In this document: positions 46,711 to 59,189 of the stretch, in pieces | Position numbering within the stretch: the first letter of the stretch is position 1 | How the letters are laid out: every line of letters begins with the position of its first letter | Assembly (NCBI GenBank): GCA_003864495.1 | Contig: ML133454.1 | Span: forward strand, 152,501 to 216,500 | From: Nemopilema nomurai | Taxonomy: Eukaryota > Cnidaria > Scyphozoa > Rhizostomeae > Rhizostomatidae | Length of the DNA stretch: 64,000 nucleotides | Direction: 5' to 3' | Program-made: the position numbers and the translations under genes | The notes under the pieces: generated by a model | What the model was told of the DNA's origin: nothing | Databases searched by the model: none | The model's input: only the letters and a program-made list of their open reading frames with translations

Positions 46711-47397
46711 TGCCAAAGGATGACGTCATAATGAAAAAGCAAACTTTACCAGCTGAAAAGTATTTGAACTAATTTTGTTGAAAAAGCCAAAATCATTAAA
46801 CAAAGTCTATGCCTGTTTTACCTTTGATCTTTGATCCTTTCTGTAAGCCCAGACTATCGATGCTATGACCATAACATATTAGTGATACTGGAGTGTATTT
46901 TAGCTATAAAGCTTTTTTTACATTAAAACAAGGTCTTAAAAAGCAACGGAAGACTTAATTTTACCCATTTACTTAGAAAGTACACATTCACGTGTTGTTC
47001 TTTTGCGCACCCATGCTACCAATAGAGTCAGGTGACAAGAAACGTGACGTCAGGTAAAGGAATCTAATGGTCTTTATTCATTTGTAGGGAACAGAATGGT
47101 AATAAACATCTAAAATAGCTGAACCCGTTTTTTACTGTCTTTTCAGCATGAAAAGACTGGTTTCGCTTTCCGCACCACGAAGCACGTGTTCACAATGGTA
47201 TTTTAAACAGAAATAGAAAAGTAGATTGTGCTCGATAAACTGGCTAAGATGGTCCATAAAGGAATTTATCTATCCACAAAAGACTAACTAATTGGACAGC
47301 GACACACTTTTGACATATTACAACTTTCCATCCACGCAATACCTTGGCGTTAATTCCTTTATTTTTTGAATCAACTTTTCTGTCCTCATGATTGAAT

Positions 47398-47530
47398 GGG
47401 CTCCGACGCAAGTTGGAAAGTAGAGGGGTCAAGGGAGATTTAATATTCATAACAAAGAATGTTTGAAAAAGCTCCACTGTTTTACAAAAAGGTGAGGGGG
47501 CCATGCCTCTCGGCCCCCCTTCGTCGAAAA
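47398..47530 (+). mobile_element. SINE fragment (body and tail, no tRNA head)
   Basis: GGGCTCCGACGCAAGTTGGA and the later GGGGGCCATGCCTCTCGGCC match the body and tail of the SINE at 24943-25088 with scattered substitutions. The tRNA-like head is missing, so it is 5'-truncated. Confidence 0.7.
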
Positions 47531-48794
47531 CCCTGAATTGTATTCACCAACTGAAAATAGCATTTTGCCTGCAATAGTATTTTTTTTCTCGATATCTTTG
47601 TGCACTTGATTGCATACTCATAGCTTGAGGCCTGAATCAAAATATTGTTGTCATCTTCTTGTCATTCAGAAACACTGTACCTCATACTATGCCGGGACTT
47701 GGAGGGGGCTGGTTATTTCCTTTATAACGGTGTAGTGGGCAACCCTCCCCCGAGTGTGAGTTTCGTTCCGACTGCGCAGTAACTTAACTTCCTACTAAAA
47801 ATTCCCTTCAAATTTGTAAAGCCGAGATTACCGAAAAAAATCTCGCTCTGGCACAATTTCGCATTTCTTTAGTTTATATTTTCCTTGCTTAGAGCCCCCC
47901 CCCCCCCCCAAGATCTACTTACAAATATGGAAAAAGTACCTACAATTGATGATTTATACCGATTTTCCCTGCAACCAAAAAAACCCTGAAAATCCCTACT
48001 GTATGTAGGCAGAAATACCTTATGTGGCAAACGGCTCTGTGGAGATGCTGTCAATAAACGTGACCTTTCATTTGACTTGAACCTGACCTGTGACTGTGAC
48101 CTGTGCGCAACATCTAATCGAGGCTTCTCAAAAACAAGATGGGGACCGTTAAAGATGGACGGCGTAGTGATACGATTGGCCACTTTAATGATCGTGGTCC
48201 TCCCACTCTCCTGAGTCAGACCATTAGAATAGCTGCGGACGACAAATTTATTGCTTCTAATTTGTATCTTTTTGCCGGTAAGACCTCGGGAGATACTTGT
48301 GTAGACTAAGCTTACATGACCGTCTAACCTACTAGTTAACTTGATAAAAAGCAGAAGTGAACTTGAGCTCAAAAGTTTGTGAACGGCTACCCCGACAAAA
48401 GTTAGACGCTTTTTTATATCAAGAAATTGAGTTAAATAAGAAATACATAATAATTTTGCCCTGTCGCTCAAACAAGGTGCTGAAATCAGCATATGACTAA
48501 CGTTCATGGATTGATAAAATATCTACTACAGTAAATGTGTTTAAAATTTTACTTTGGTTTTTTGGTCCAATTTGCTGCATAAAGTTTTTGATAGGTATTT
48601 CAGGTTATTGCTGTTTTTCTTCACAGCCTTTATAATTAGATGTTTTCCTAAGCACTATAATAATATAATGATTTATTGTCGCTTTAGATATTTTTAAATA
48701 GATGCAGCAGCATAAATTAAAAAAGTTATCAATACAGTTATTGAAGCTATTTTCAAAACAATGGTCTTGTTCTCATTACTCTTACACACAAGAG

Positions 48795-48850
48795 ACCTTA
48801 AGGTGCCATGGCCCCATGCCCCCTCCCCCCTTTGCCAGAGGCCCTGCAGT
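48795..48850 (+). mobile_element. Short SINE-tail remnant
   Basis: The sequence GGTGCCATGGCCCCATGCCC, then TTTGCCAGAGGCCCTG, resembles the GC-rich palindromic tail and TTCGTCGGAGGCCTTG end of the SINE at 25045-25088. Only the tail is recognisable. Confidence 0.45.
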
Positions 48851-49092
48851 TGTGGCAGCAGGATGGTACATGTATAAAAATGGATGGAAATATGCTGTGC
48901 AAAGGTCCTTCACATGCACAATAATTAATAGACTTGAATAGTACAATCATACAATACATTGGCTACAAGTTCACAAAGGCTTCATGACCTCAATTACCAG
49001 CTTGGGAAAGTAAACATCTCTGAGATCTGGATTTCATGATATTTTGCATTTCTCTAAGATTGTATGCCATCTGTTTTAATTTTCACTTTCAG

Positions 49093-52000
49093 ATTTGCCT
49101 GGTGATATTGTCACAAAATTGTCTGCTAATGCATCTGCCTATGGACTATGTCTTCTAGAATCAAAAGGATTTATTGGAGGTTAGCAATCATGTATCAAAT
49201 TGATATTCATCAAAGTATTAAAAATGCATTCTAATAATTTGATAACAAAATGTTTCAAATGTTTTGATTTATCAAAGCTATAGTCTTGTTTTTTGAAGAT
49301 TGATTTTTATTTTTCAATTATGTTGAAAATGTTTTTAAGCAGGAATAATTTCTTTCAGGCAATTATCAATCATATTGGGTATTGTGAATAATTTGGTCCC
49401 AGATTCATAATTAGATTATCAGGAAAAATTAATTGGTAAACTTCTTTCAACAATAGGTGCAGAAAAGCCAATGTTTTGGAAACATCTTGCTTCAAGGATA
49501 ACTAATAAGTTCTATGATAGAGGCAACCAAAGAGATTCTTTGAAGAGTGACCGCCAACAAATGTATTTTCAAAGAGTTTTTTATGATGTTGTGCAGCATT
49601 TTGATAGAAATGAAGATGTTTTTGGTTGGTATTTTCTTTTTTCCAATAGGCCGTTTAATAAGAAATATGTGGGAGTTTTTTAAAATTATTTAGAAAATCT
49701 TGACTCTAATCTGCAACAAGTTGAGATTATATGCTTTAAGTTGTTGTCAAAGCTATATACTTTTTATTAAAACATCGCCATTCTTGCTACAAAACTAAAA
49801 GAATTTATAAACATGTTTAAGAAGAATCTAACACTATCTGATATTACAGACAATATGATATAAAGGGTATGTGTTCAGTCTCCTAAGAAAAAAAGCTTTT
49901 TTCTTTTTGTGATTAAGCCAAACTATTACATAATTGATTCAGTTGGTAGTTTTGATGAATTTTGCAAACGTAAATATAGTTTTAATGAATTTAAATTATA
50001 TATTGAATGTTGTTTGAAATTGTCATTGATTTTTGTTTGCAGCTAAGTGGTTCAATGGTTACATAAAAAATTCAAAATTATTCAACGGAACATACTGGAC
50101 TCTTCACTGAAAGGCTTAGAAGTCTAAAGGCAATGTTTCAAGAGCACCTTGCAGTTATACGATTTTATCCCAGAATTTTGCAGAATCTTGAAAAAGTGAC
50201 AACTTGTAACGGAATGTTGCAAAATTCAACCTCAAAGGTGTCCCATGTTGAATTTCATGATTTCATGAGTTTCAAGCAATGTCACATGTTATGCATTAGA
50301 AATATGTTGTGTGGACACTTCTTTCCAAATTTGAAGGGCCTAACATTTTTAATTGCAAGTTTGGTGCTCTTTCTATGGAAAGGTTCTACGAAGTACTATG
50401 GGATAACCATCTTCATGAAAGAAGTAAAAATAGTGACATGCAAAAAGAAAGATTGCTGGAGTTGTTAAGCCCAGGTGACTTGTTAAAAAGAAACCACTCT
50501 GGTGATTCATTTATTGGCAGTTTTACAGTACCAAGAAAGAAGCAAAGGTTTGATGGCACATTAGATGCTGCAACATGTTATCATGAAGCCAACCTTGATG
50601 AGTCTTCTCTTTGTAATGATGCAATGGTAGAAGCCAAAGACAAATGCGTTCTTAATGAAAATGGAGGAATTGTCAATATGGCTTCAAACATTAAAATTCT
50701 AAGTTTTCAAAATTGTCATGTAACATCAGAGGCAATGGAGATTCTTTGCGAGATTGTGAACAAACTTCCAAGCATGATATCCTTCACTCTGTGCCCAGAG
50801 TGGAGGCTTCTTATTCGGGAATCAGATGAAGTTATACACTCAATGGTTACAAACCCAGTCAATAGTTCTTGCATTGATAGTATAGTGTTGGAAAATTGCA
50901 TGCCAGGACATTACTCTAAAAACGTCTTACTCTGGCATAGAAAAGCACAGTGTACTGATAAAAACATACTTCCTGTGCCAAAGCCTAGAGTCCTCAAACT
51001 GATTGATTGTAACTTGGTTACCTCCCAAGCAGATTGTCAAAAGTCCACAGATCATGAACAGAACTCTCATGTTGATTGCAGTAGTGGAGAATTTAAGTGG
51101 TGTTTTGATTTAAAGTTTGATTGTGCTTGTAATTGGAGCAATCTATCAACACTGGATTTTAGTGCGAACAAATTTGAAAGAAAGGAAGCAGAGGCACTTG
51201 CACAAGCATTAAATTCTGCTCCTGTTATAAAATCAATCACATTAAAAGACTGTGGCATGGATACAAATGGGTGTGGTTTTATCTTTAAAATGGCAAAAGG
51301 TAGGTATTGTCTTCTATACTCCATATCTGTGTTAGACTTCACTAACTTGGACTTGAAATGACTTATATTATTGTATTTGACTTAGAAATGACTTATAGTA
51401 TTATATTATTGTAGAATTGTTAAGATATAACTCCACTCAAGCATGCTTATTACAAAAGTTAGACATTTACCATTTATTTTTCATTAAAATGGATTTGAAG
51501 ACCAATGTGTATTGACTGTTATTTTTGAAAATTACCTAGCTTGATAGTATGAATATCTTCAATGTTTTTTAAACAATAGTATGTGCATAATTTCATGTTT
51601 TTAACAAGTCAAGTCATTGCATAATCAAGTCAAGGAAGTCATTTTAAATGAATATATTAGTGAAACAGTGTATAAAATCTTTGTTTATTCAGAGAGCACT
51701 TTATTGGAGTATCTGAACATGTCCGGAAATAGATATGATAGCAACAGCGATGGCAGTTTAAGAGACCTCATTATTCATGGGCATCTAAAAAATCTCATTC
51801 TTGCATTTTGCATTGTCCCTGGTAAGTTTTTGTGTTTGTATAAGATCTGTATAAGATATCTTAATAGCTGACCCACAATATGAAATTGGATATAAGATAA
51901 GCTACCAGATAAAGAAACATGTTTGATGTCTTACTTATAGATAACTGCTTTGCTTTTTAAGCCCTGCTTTGCCAAAAATCTTTCTGAAGGACGGAGTCAT

Positions 52001-53101
52001 TTTCAAAAGAACATCAGGCACAAGCAAGAATAAAACAGCCTACCAAGCTTACAATTAGTAAAAACTAACCAAAATGTTATAACACAATGTGCAGCATTTC
52101 AAAAAAGAATAATGTTGGTTGTATAGTTACCCCAATCAGATGGTTGTTTAAATTGGAAGGTTTAGAGTCATTTTTAAAATATTGTTTTAAAGTTGAAACT
52201 TTTCATTTGAAAAATCTTGATTACAGGACAAAATCTTCTCATTTAATTAACAAGCTACTGAACCTTTGTTTGTAGGTGGATTTTCCAAAGAATTTATTGA
52301 TTCATTTTCAAGAAACTCAACTCTAGAGAGCCTGGATTTGTCTGTTAATAGATTAGGTATGTCAATAGGTTTTCAACCCTTGTATTTGCATGTAAGTGGA
52401 AAACATCTCTTTACGCAGAGAATCAATTTGAGTAGGAAGGGATGAAATGCCTTTTTTAAAACATCTAATAAATTTAAATATAATTTTCATGCAAATGTAT
52501 AATAAATGTCTATTTTTTAGGAGGAGAAGAATTCTGGTAGAAATTCTAACAAAACCATCAACACTTTCAGCACTAAAAATCCTTGATTTGAGGTAAAAAA
52601 AATCAAGTCAACTAATATCCAAATCTAAATGCTTTTTATCACTATCTTCACCAATTCAAGACTATTCTGTATCTAATTACCTTTAATCAACTGTCTATCA
52701 ATTGATGTATGCAGTAACAGTATTTTAATAAACAGTCTTCAATCTTGGTTGTCCTCCATTCTCCTGGATTAATAAGATTCTAAAAGCTTGAATGTTAACA
52801 ACAATGTTATACCAATCAATAACATTTGTTTTACCTTTTATTCTTTTCAAGATGCAACAAAATCCCAGCATCACTTCTCCCAGATTTTGCAAAATCTTTA
52901 GAGCTATCAAACAGGAAGATGAAAGAAGTCAACCTAAATGAGAATCTGCCCCACAATTTTCTTTTCAAAATGCAAGGTTCCAGTCTCAAATTCCTTGACA
53001 CAATCAAGAGAAGAGTAGCATCTTTTAAAATAGAAGGGTGTGAACATTATATTTCACAGGCAGGAGTTGTTGCGTTATCTGATTTTGCAAGTGTAATGTA
53101 A
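49093..53101 (+). CDS. LRRC41: LRRC41 (MUF1)-like leucine-rich repeat protein, with frame breaks
   Basis: Exons seen: 49093-49179, 49457-~49630, ~50125-51299, 51693-51821, 52276-52356, ~52519-52592 and 52852-53101. The first exon is not found. Similarity to human LRRC41 is modest but collinear. LPGDIVTKL...Y.L...ESKG matches the N-terminal LPGPILQ...Y.LERIE box, then come FWKHL, an LRR series (LSTLDFSANKF, LEYLNMSGNRY, LESLDLSVNRLG, LKILDLRCNKIPASLLPDFA), and the same C-terminal end (...ISQAGVVALSDFASVM against ...SSQAFADYVSTM). LRRC41 is a BC-box substrate receptor for Elongin B/C-Cullin ligases. Two one-base frame breaks occur, near 50330 (between HFFPNLKG and PNIFNCKFG) and near 52545 (EEF then VEILTKPSTL), so it is either a pseudogene in the making or carries consensus errors. 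Confidence 0.6.
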
Positions 53102-53768
53102 GTATTCAAATTCTAACAATACCCTGTGATGCAAGCATTTTTATATTGTTTTAATAATAAAAAACAAAATTGATGTCTAATTGCCCAGTTTGTGTTCATG
53201 AAACTCCCTCAAGGCTTTAAGCCATGTCATAAAGTCTTTCAAGGCTATATCTTAGATCCTCCACAAAGACACAGTGGGATAGCCTGCATTACATTATATA
53301 CTTAATGATATTGTGACAAGAAAAGCTTTTCACTTTGTACTGAAATACTGAGCCCTTAACAACTTCTTCTTCTTGTGAAGAAATCAACACATGCATTTTA
53401 GGTGGCTGTATTGAAGTTTTTTTCAGAATTGATAAGCATATGGTAATGAAAAACCTATAATGGCACCCAGAACAGAACCTGTCTCTATAAATTATTGGTG
53501 GCAGTACAAACTTTTGTACTGTTTGTAGATTGTAGATATAAGTGCTTGTTTATCTCTGTTCAAATACTTCTTCAAAGGCATCTCTCACAGAGCTCTGCAA
53601 TAAGCAAAAAAACATGACGGACAAATTAAAATGAGTTCATGTTTGTTACAGGCAACCCTGACATAATCTTCTTACAAGAAGACAATCCAGTAGATATAGA
53701 CATGTTTAGTATAAACATAATCCATTAAATTCTCGAAGAGCAACCTCAAAGGTCTTTTTTGAGACAGT
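53102..53768. other. Convergent 3' ends of the LRRC41-like gene and HACD3
   Basis: Both neighbouring genes end here, so the stretch is two facing 3' untranslated regions. AATAAAAA (53154) could serve the plus-strand gene. No further coding signal. Confidence 0.5.
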
Positions 53769-56700
53769 TTAGTCCTTCTTCAGAGCTTGCTTCTTTTTAC
53801 GACTGCCAAGTTTCCTTCCACGCAAAATAAGTAGATGTTTCATCATATAAGCTCCACCTATGATAAAGAATTAGGAAACCTACTGACACACAATCAAATA
53901 TGTAACTGGCATCAATGATCAATAACCAATTTTTTATGGGACACTTTCTTCTTTGGGTGAACAAATGTTACATGATACAGATATGCACAAAAGCAAGAAA
54001 CGCGACAACCACCAAATGATTGGCTGTTAAACTCCAATAAGCATCTATTTAACACATAATCTTAACAAGAGTCTAAGTGAGAAAATTAACTCTTTCTGTC
54101 AACATATAATGAGGTATGCATATAAACATAGAGAGACTCAAAAACTACCTGATAAAAAGACAGGCAATGTGAACCATAACATTTTGTAAATCTTCACAAG
54201 GAATAACAAATATTACTAGCTAAATTTTGATTCATGCTTGCTTAATAATATTAGCATTAAACATTAGATGGTAAAAAACATTTTGGAAAAGGGCAAAGTT
54301 GAGAAATTTTTGCTTACCAAACACTAAAAGTAAAATGTAAAGCCGCAGGAAATATGAAAATTTAAATGAAAAGTTGAGCTGGTTTGGTAGGTCTAAGCCA
54401 AAGCGTTTTGTCTCCTCTGCATATGGAACTGACCAGTGGACAATGAGTCCTACGGAGAGCAACATAATGGTTGAAGCAGAAAATAATTTTTGTACAGAAA
54501 GCAAAAACATGCCCTAATTTCAATACTAAGTTTGGTGTCAAAGTTTGAAAATATGAAAGAAGTTAAAACAATTTTTTGTTATTTCAAATGCTGTAAATTG
54601 TGTCACATAAGTGTAAGACAATTCTATGCTATATTAACGGCATTTTCAGGTACATTTAAAAAGGGCAATACATTTAATATAGTGATAATATGCAGCAGGT
54701 TTTTTTTTCTAATCTCTATCAAGGTGTTGATTATTCAATTAAACTTATCATTCATCAAAGTTTTGAGGTTTAGGTGGCTTTTCTTTATTTCATAATGTTA
54801 CAGTACACTTAATAGATATTTTACTATTTAAACATTAAAATATATCAGGTCAATGCCAAAATCTTAATTTGGAAAAAAATTGTAATGTCCTTGCAATGAG
54901 TAGAAAAACCCAAAAGCAGAAATCAGAAAATTTCAATCAAGTACTAACCTTCACAAAGAAGCCCCACTGGGTACAGTACAACCCACAGTGAGTATCTCAA
55001 CCATGTCAGTAAATGAAAGTTTTTTCGAAACAATGATGTAACATAGAAGGGATATCTATGGTAGAAAAGGCAGTGAAATCTTTAAACTGTTAAAATCCTA
55101 TAATTTGAGATTTTAAGAATTTTGCAAACTTGTAAAACCATTATCATCTAAATTTGACCAAATCATGCAAAATAAAAGACCAAATAAAATAAAAATCTAA
55201 CTTCTCCTCAGGTCCTTCTATCTTTATACAAACATGAACTAAAAATGTATACAATGACATTCATCAAAATATGTAAAGCAACTTATTACAGAAAAAACCG
55301 CATATTTTCATTATGATAAACAAATAAGAATTACCTTATGATCTCAATTCCTGCCCAAGCCATGAAAAGAAAATAAACAACTGCACTTGTGTGGAGCTCT
55401 TTATTTGGCAAAATAAGAACAAATAGTATGAAGTTCCTACCGCCAACCTAAAATAAAAAAAGTCAGACAACTTCATGTTCAGCAAAATCTCAAAATTTTA
55501 AAAACAAGGCTGAGTATTTTAAGAATCTTCCAACATCTGAATAGATTCCTCTATCCAACATCTGAATAGATATCTATAAGTTCAAAGTGCTTCATACTTC
55601 TAACTAGGGTCTGGTATAGATATAGATTAGGATAATTTGGAAAATCTGTAGTTCAGGCAGCAAAAAGAGTCTGCTTGTTCAGTATGAGAATAAAATATTA
55701 TGAAAATAGCAAGAGATTCAATACTGGAACAAAATAATGGAGTGATTGTGCATGTGATCCTTAGAAGCTTGTCAATCAATACCTATTTTTGTTGTTGCTT
55801 TAATGCAAAAAGTTAAAATATTCAAAGAAATATTAAATTAAGTTTTACCTGAATCAAAGGTGCAACAACTCCTGTGTTTACTATATGGAGTAATGGATTG
55901 ATGATTTCTAGGCACGCACAGATTTGACATGTTAGAAATAGATCACTGACATTGTCGTAGGCTGAGAATAAACCAGCTGAAAAAGAAATCAAGAAATATC
56001 TCAAATCAGCTTGTACAAAACTATTACTTAATGGCCCCATTATGAAGTAAATGCTTGAGATTGAGGTTGTGCCAGTGATGCTCTCAATTACCAAAATATT
56101 AATTGTGCAATTAAAAACAGATAACCAAAAGATACCCATCTTGCATACTTTATGTTGTTATTTTCAGTAAGGGACAAATAGTATGCTTGCTAAATGCTAA
56201 ATAAGGTCTTAAAGGCTTACCCTTAAAAAGATTAAAAGAAAGAGAGCACATTTGCAAACTATAGCTGTATAAAATTTTATTACTTGAATTGGCAACAGGC
56301 AACTCAGCAAGCATTTCTCAGAAAACTGAATGCAACAAAGCAACAAAATATTTCTATCTTGGCATTCGTACAATGAAAAATCAATTTGAAAGATTTGACC
56401 AAAACTCACCATGGCCTTGAGAGTAAAAACTATAGAGCAGCTTTCCAAAGATAACCCAGAAGGCGATTGCTTGGGCACCATTGTAGATTGCCAGATATGC
56501 TATTTTGAAAAACACACGAACTGCAAAGGAAACAATGTACTTTCAGATAAGACAAATTATTGTTAAATATACACAGTTTATACAAAACTATAAAGTTAAT
56601 ATGTGACTAGGGTGCAGAAAATTTACTGATAAAAATTTTTAAAAGAAACTAATACGTTCTTCTTAAAATACAAGAAAATGTTATATGCAGGCCTATGACT

Positions 56701-59189
56701 GCTGCTTTTCAACACTGATAAGTAGTAATGTTGAAATTTCATCAAAACCAGCGTATATTGGAAATAGCTATTCCAAAATCAGCAAATTGAAAGCTCAGGG
56801 ATTTTCATAATTCTAACAGGATCTTTTTCAAGAGTCAAAATAAAATGATACATCATAGAAGCAACTGAAAGCAGGCTTGGAGCTCAAATATTTAAGGAAC
56901 CTACTTTCTTCCTCTGCTCGCTCTATATCACTTTTCATACGATTCTCAAATGTTATGTTCTAAATCAGCAAATGAGGCAAAATAAGATTAAAATTCAAAA
57001 CAAATAGCAAACCAATTCAGAGGGCAAGGCAATAACAACACAGTTGTTCTAGCATTAAAACATGTTTATATCCACTGGCTGAAAAATTTAGAAGAAGAGG
57101 CCATGCAAGGTTTTACCTTGACAAACAATTTGAGGCTACATGAAATTATTTTCTTTTTACTCTTTTAGCAGTCTTAGAGCATACACAAAGTAAGAATTTA
57201 AGTGCGAGGTGGTGTAAATTGCAATAGACAATAAAAAATAAAAACCTTCAATTGAGGTTCTACTTGTTCCTCTTCTGAGTCATCTACCACCATCTTGTCA
57301 AAATCAACCTTGAGCCACCCTGGTTTTTGCTGACTCTTCAAAAGACGTGGCCAGTGATCTACAAAATCAAGCATTTGAAGCTTTTAATATTCTTTACATG
57401 CATTCTGCAATGTGTGTGAACATTTGCCTGAAGTTTGGAATGATTAAAGCATATACAAGAATATACATAGTATGTAATATGTGATTATGAATATACAGGG
57501 CAGGCTTGATTTCTTATGTCTGGGTGAGAGGGTGGGGTGTTCAGGCAATGGAATAGCAAATTTTCCCAATAGAAACATATTTTCAGATCTTGTGCAGGAA
57601 ATTGTATCACATTCAATTTAAAACCCCAAACATAAATGTGTCATTAATATAATGACAAAGTTACATCAGATGTTGTTAGGAAATAAACTAAATTTTAATT
57701 TAGTTATAACACTACAAGGTACCTTTATTGGCCTTTGCTAATGTGAAAGTCAAGCATCTATCTGTTAATGTGTGTGTGCTTTTCTGAAAAAAGATAAGAA
57801 ATACTCTATCAATCTCTCAAAAAAATATAGCTTCTTTTGAAAAATTTGTAGGTGCAGAATAACTTTGAATACATGCCGAGGTTTATGAAAAACAAACCAC
57901 CAGAAAAGATAACAAATAAGCTAAACCCCAATATCCTGGAGATGCGCTTCATTTATAAGGCCTTATATTAAGGCTCTAATTATCAGTCACTTTCGCAGCA
58001 AAATAAACAAAAGGTCTATCTAAATTATAGGTAGCTCCAAATCAATTAGAATCTTTACTACACACACGAACATTTTTCAGCAATCTAAAAGAAAAAGAGT
58101 GTTGCTAACAAACCTTAACATCTATTTTTCCAAAGAGATCCAAAGAAACTTCATAGTAGTTTTCGCCTCTTGCACCAAAGCCAAAGCCTATAAGATTTTG
58201 GCTCGAATGTAGGACAGAAACAGAACTTAACAAAACTAAGAGCATCAGTTACATAAATTTGAGCTTCATTGATCATCAGTTTTGGAACGATAAACAACTT
58301 AGGTAACTTTTAAAAAAACTGAATAAATGACAAGACTTGCAGACATTGCAAAGAAAGCCAAAGAGTAGTGCATACAGCCATCTTTTGAACAAAAATATAT
58401 TCGTCTCTAGGCTTATTTATAAAGTCTGTTAAATAAATAAAGCTAGATATAAAAAATTCTTTAATTTTCAAAGTAGGCAAACAACTTTTAATGAACTGCA
58501 AAAGTAAATAAATTGACTCACATTTGAAAGAAACTTTTTCATCGCTTATATCTATACATGGTTCCTGGAAAAGAGTAATTATAGGATTGTGTAAATGAAT
58601 CGCATTGAATAATTCAATGCATTTTCCGGAAAAGTGATTGATCACAAGCTTTGATTTCCCAGACAAACTGGGCGTGCAATCATTAACTCTTGATAAACTG
58701 TGGAATCTGATTGCCAAACTACTGGAAAACCGAAAAACTATTTACCAAAGTACAGCTGTACGGCTTCTTCCACTACGTTGAGGGGGGAATTTTTAGACCA
58801 TGGGATATAATGGCTTTTAAAGTAATTGATTCATAAAGCCACTCAGCCACTTGGCAAATTCATTAAGAGATGTACCAGAATGCATTCATGCACGGTCTTA
58901 AATTAACTAGATCTAATCCAGTGAGTTGAAACAACGCGAAAACATCGTTAGAGTAACAATTCAGCATTGTAATGGTAAATGTATGTGGAAAAAGATTCAT
59001 TACAAATGCTGAACGTGATGCTTTGTTTCGGCAACCACAACAACACTTCAGTAATTACTCTTCAAAACTAAACATGCTGCATCTAAAAAAATTGTAAATT
59101 ATCAATACCTTCACATCACTAAGTTCAGCTTTTAAGAAAATGTTTGTTTTAGAGTCTGCCCATCGAATTATGGGAGTTAAAGTCTCCAT
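53769..59189 (-). CDS. HACD3: Very-long-chain 3-hydroxyacyl-CoA dehydratase 3
   Basis: Twelve minus-strand exons in exact phase: 59109-59189, 58522-58564, 58114-58187, 57723-57783, 57246-57358, 56905-56959, 56410-56520, 55849-55976, 55335-55447, 54949-55055, 54318-54449 and 53769-53857. This gives 368 aa (human 362). The N-terminal p23/CS domain starts METLTPIIRWADSKTNIFLK. A linker (DHWPRLLKSQQKPGWLKVDF) leads into the multi-membrane-helix dehydratase domain with YLAIYNGAQAIAFWVIFG, VGGRNFILFVLILP, AGIEIIRYPFYV and WLRYSLWVVLYPVGLLCEG. The Tyr and Glu of YPVGLLCE are the catalytic pair of the PTPLA/Phs1 family. The C-terminus is lysine-rich (GSRKKKQALKKD), fitting ER residence. It carries out the third step of very-long-chain fatty acid elongation. 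Confidence 0.95.

Larger units (their letters stand above)
46711..49092. other. Intergenic stretch with SINE fragments and a poly-C tract
   Basis: It holds two perfect TGACGTCA palindromes (46721-46728 and 47045-47052), SINE pieces at 47398-47530 and 48795-48850, and a 14-base poly-C run near 47896. A 212-codon open frame on the minus strand (47869-48507) has no family match, and its end runs through the poly-C. The first exon(s) of the LRRC41-like gene should lie here, but I could not identify them. Confidence 0.4.

Noticed and set aside
47869..48507. 212-codon minus-strand frame
   Set aside because: No family match or splice structure, its end passes through a poly-C tract, and its composition resembles random sequence. 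Kept only as a remark in the intergenic entry.
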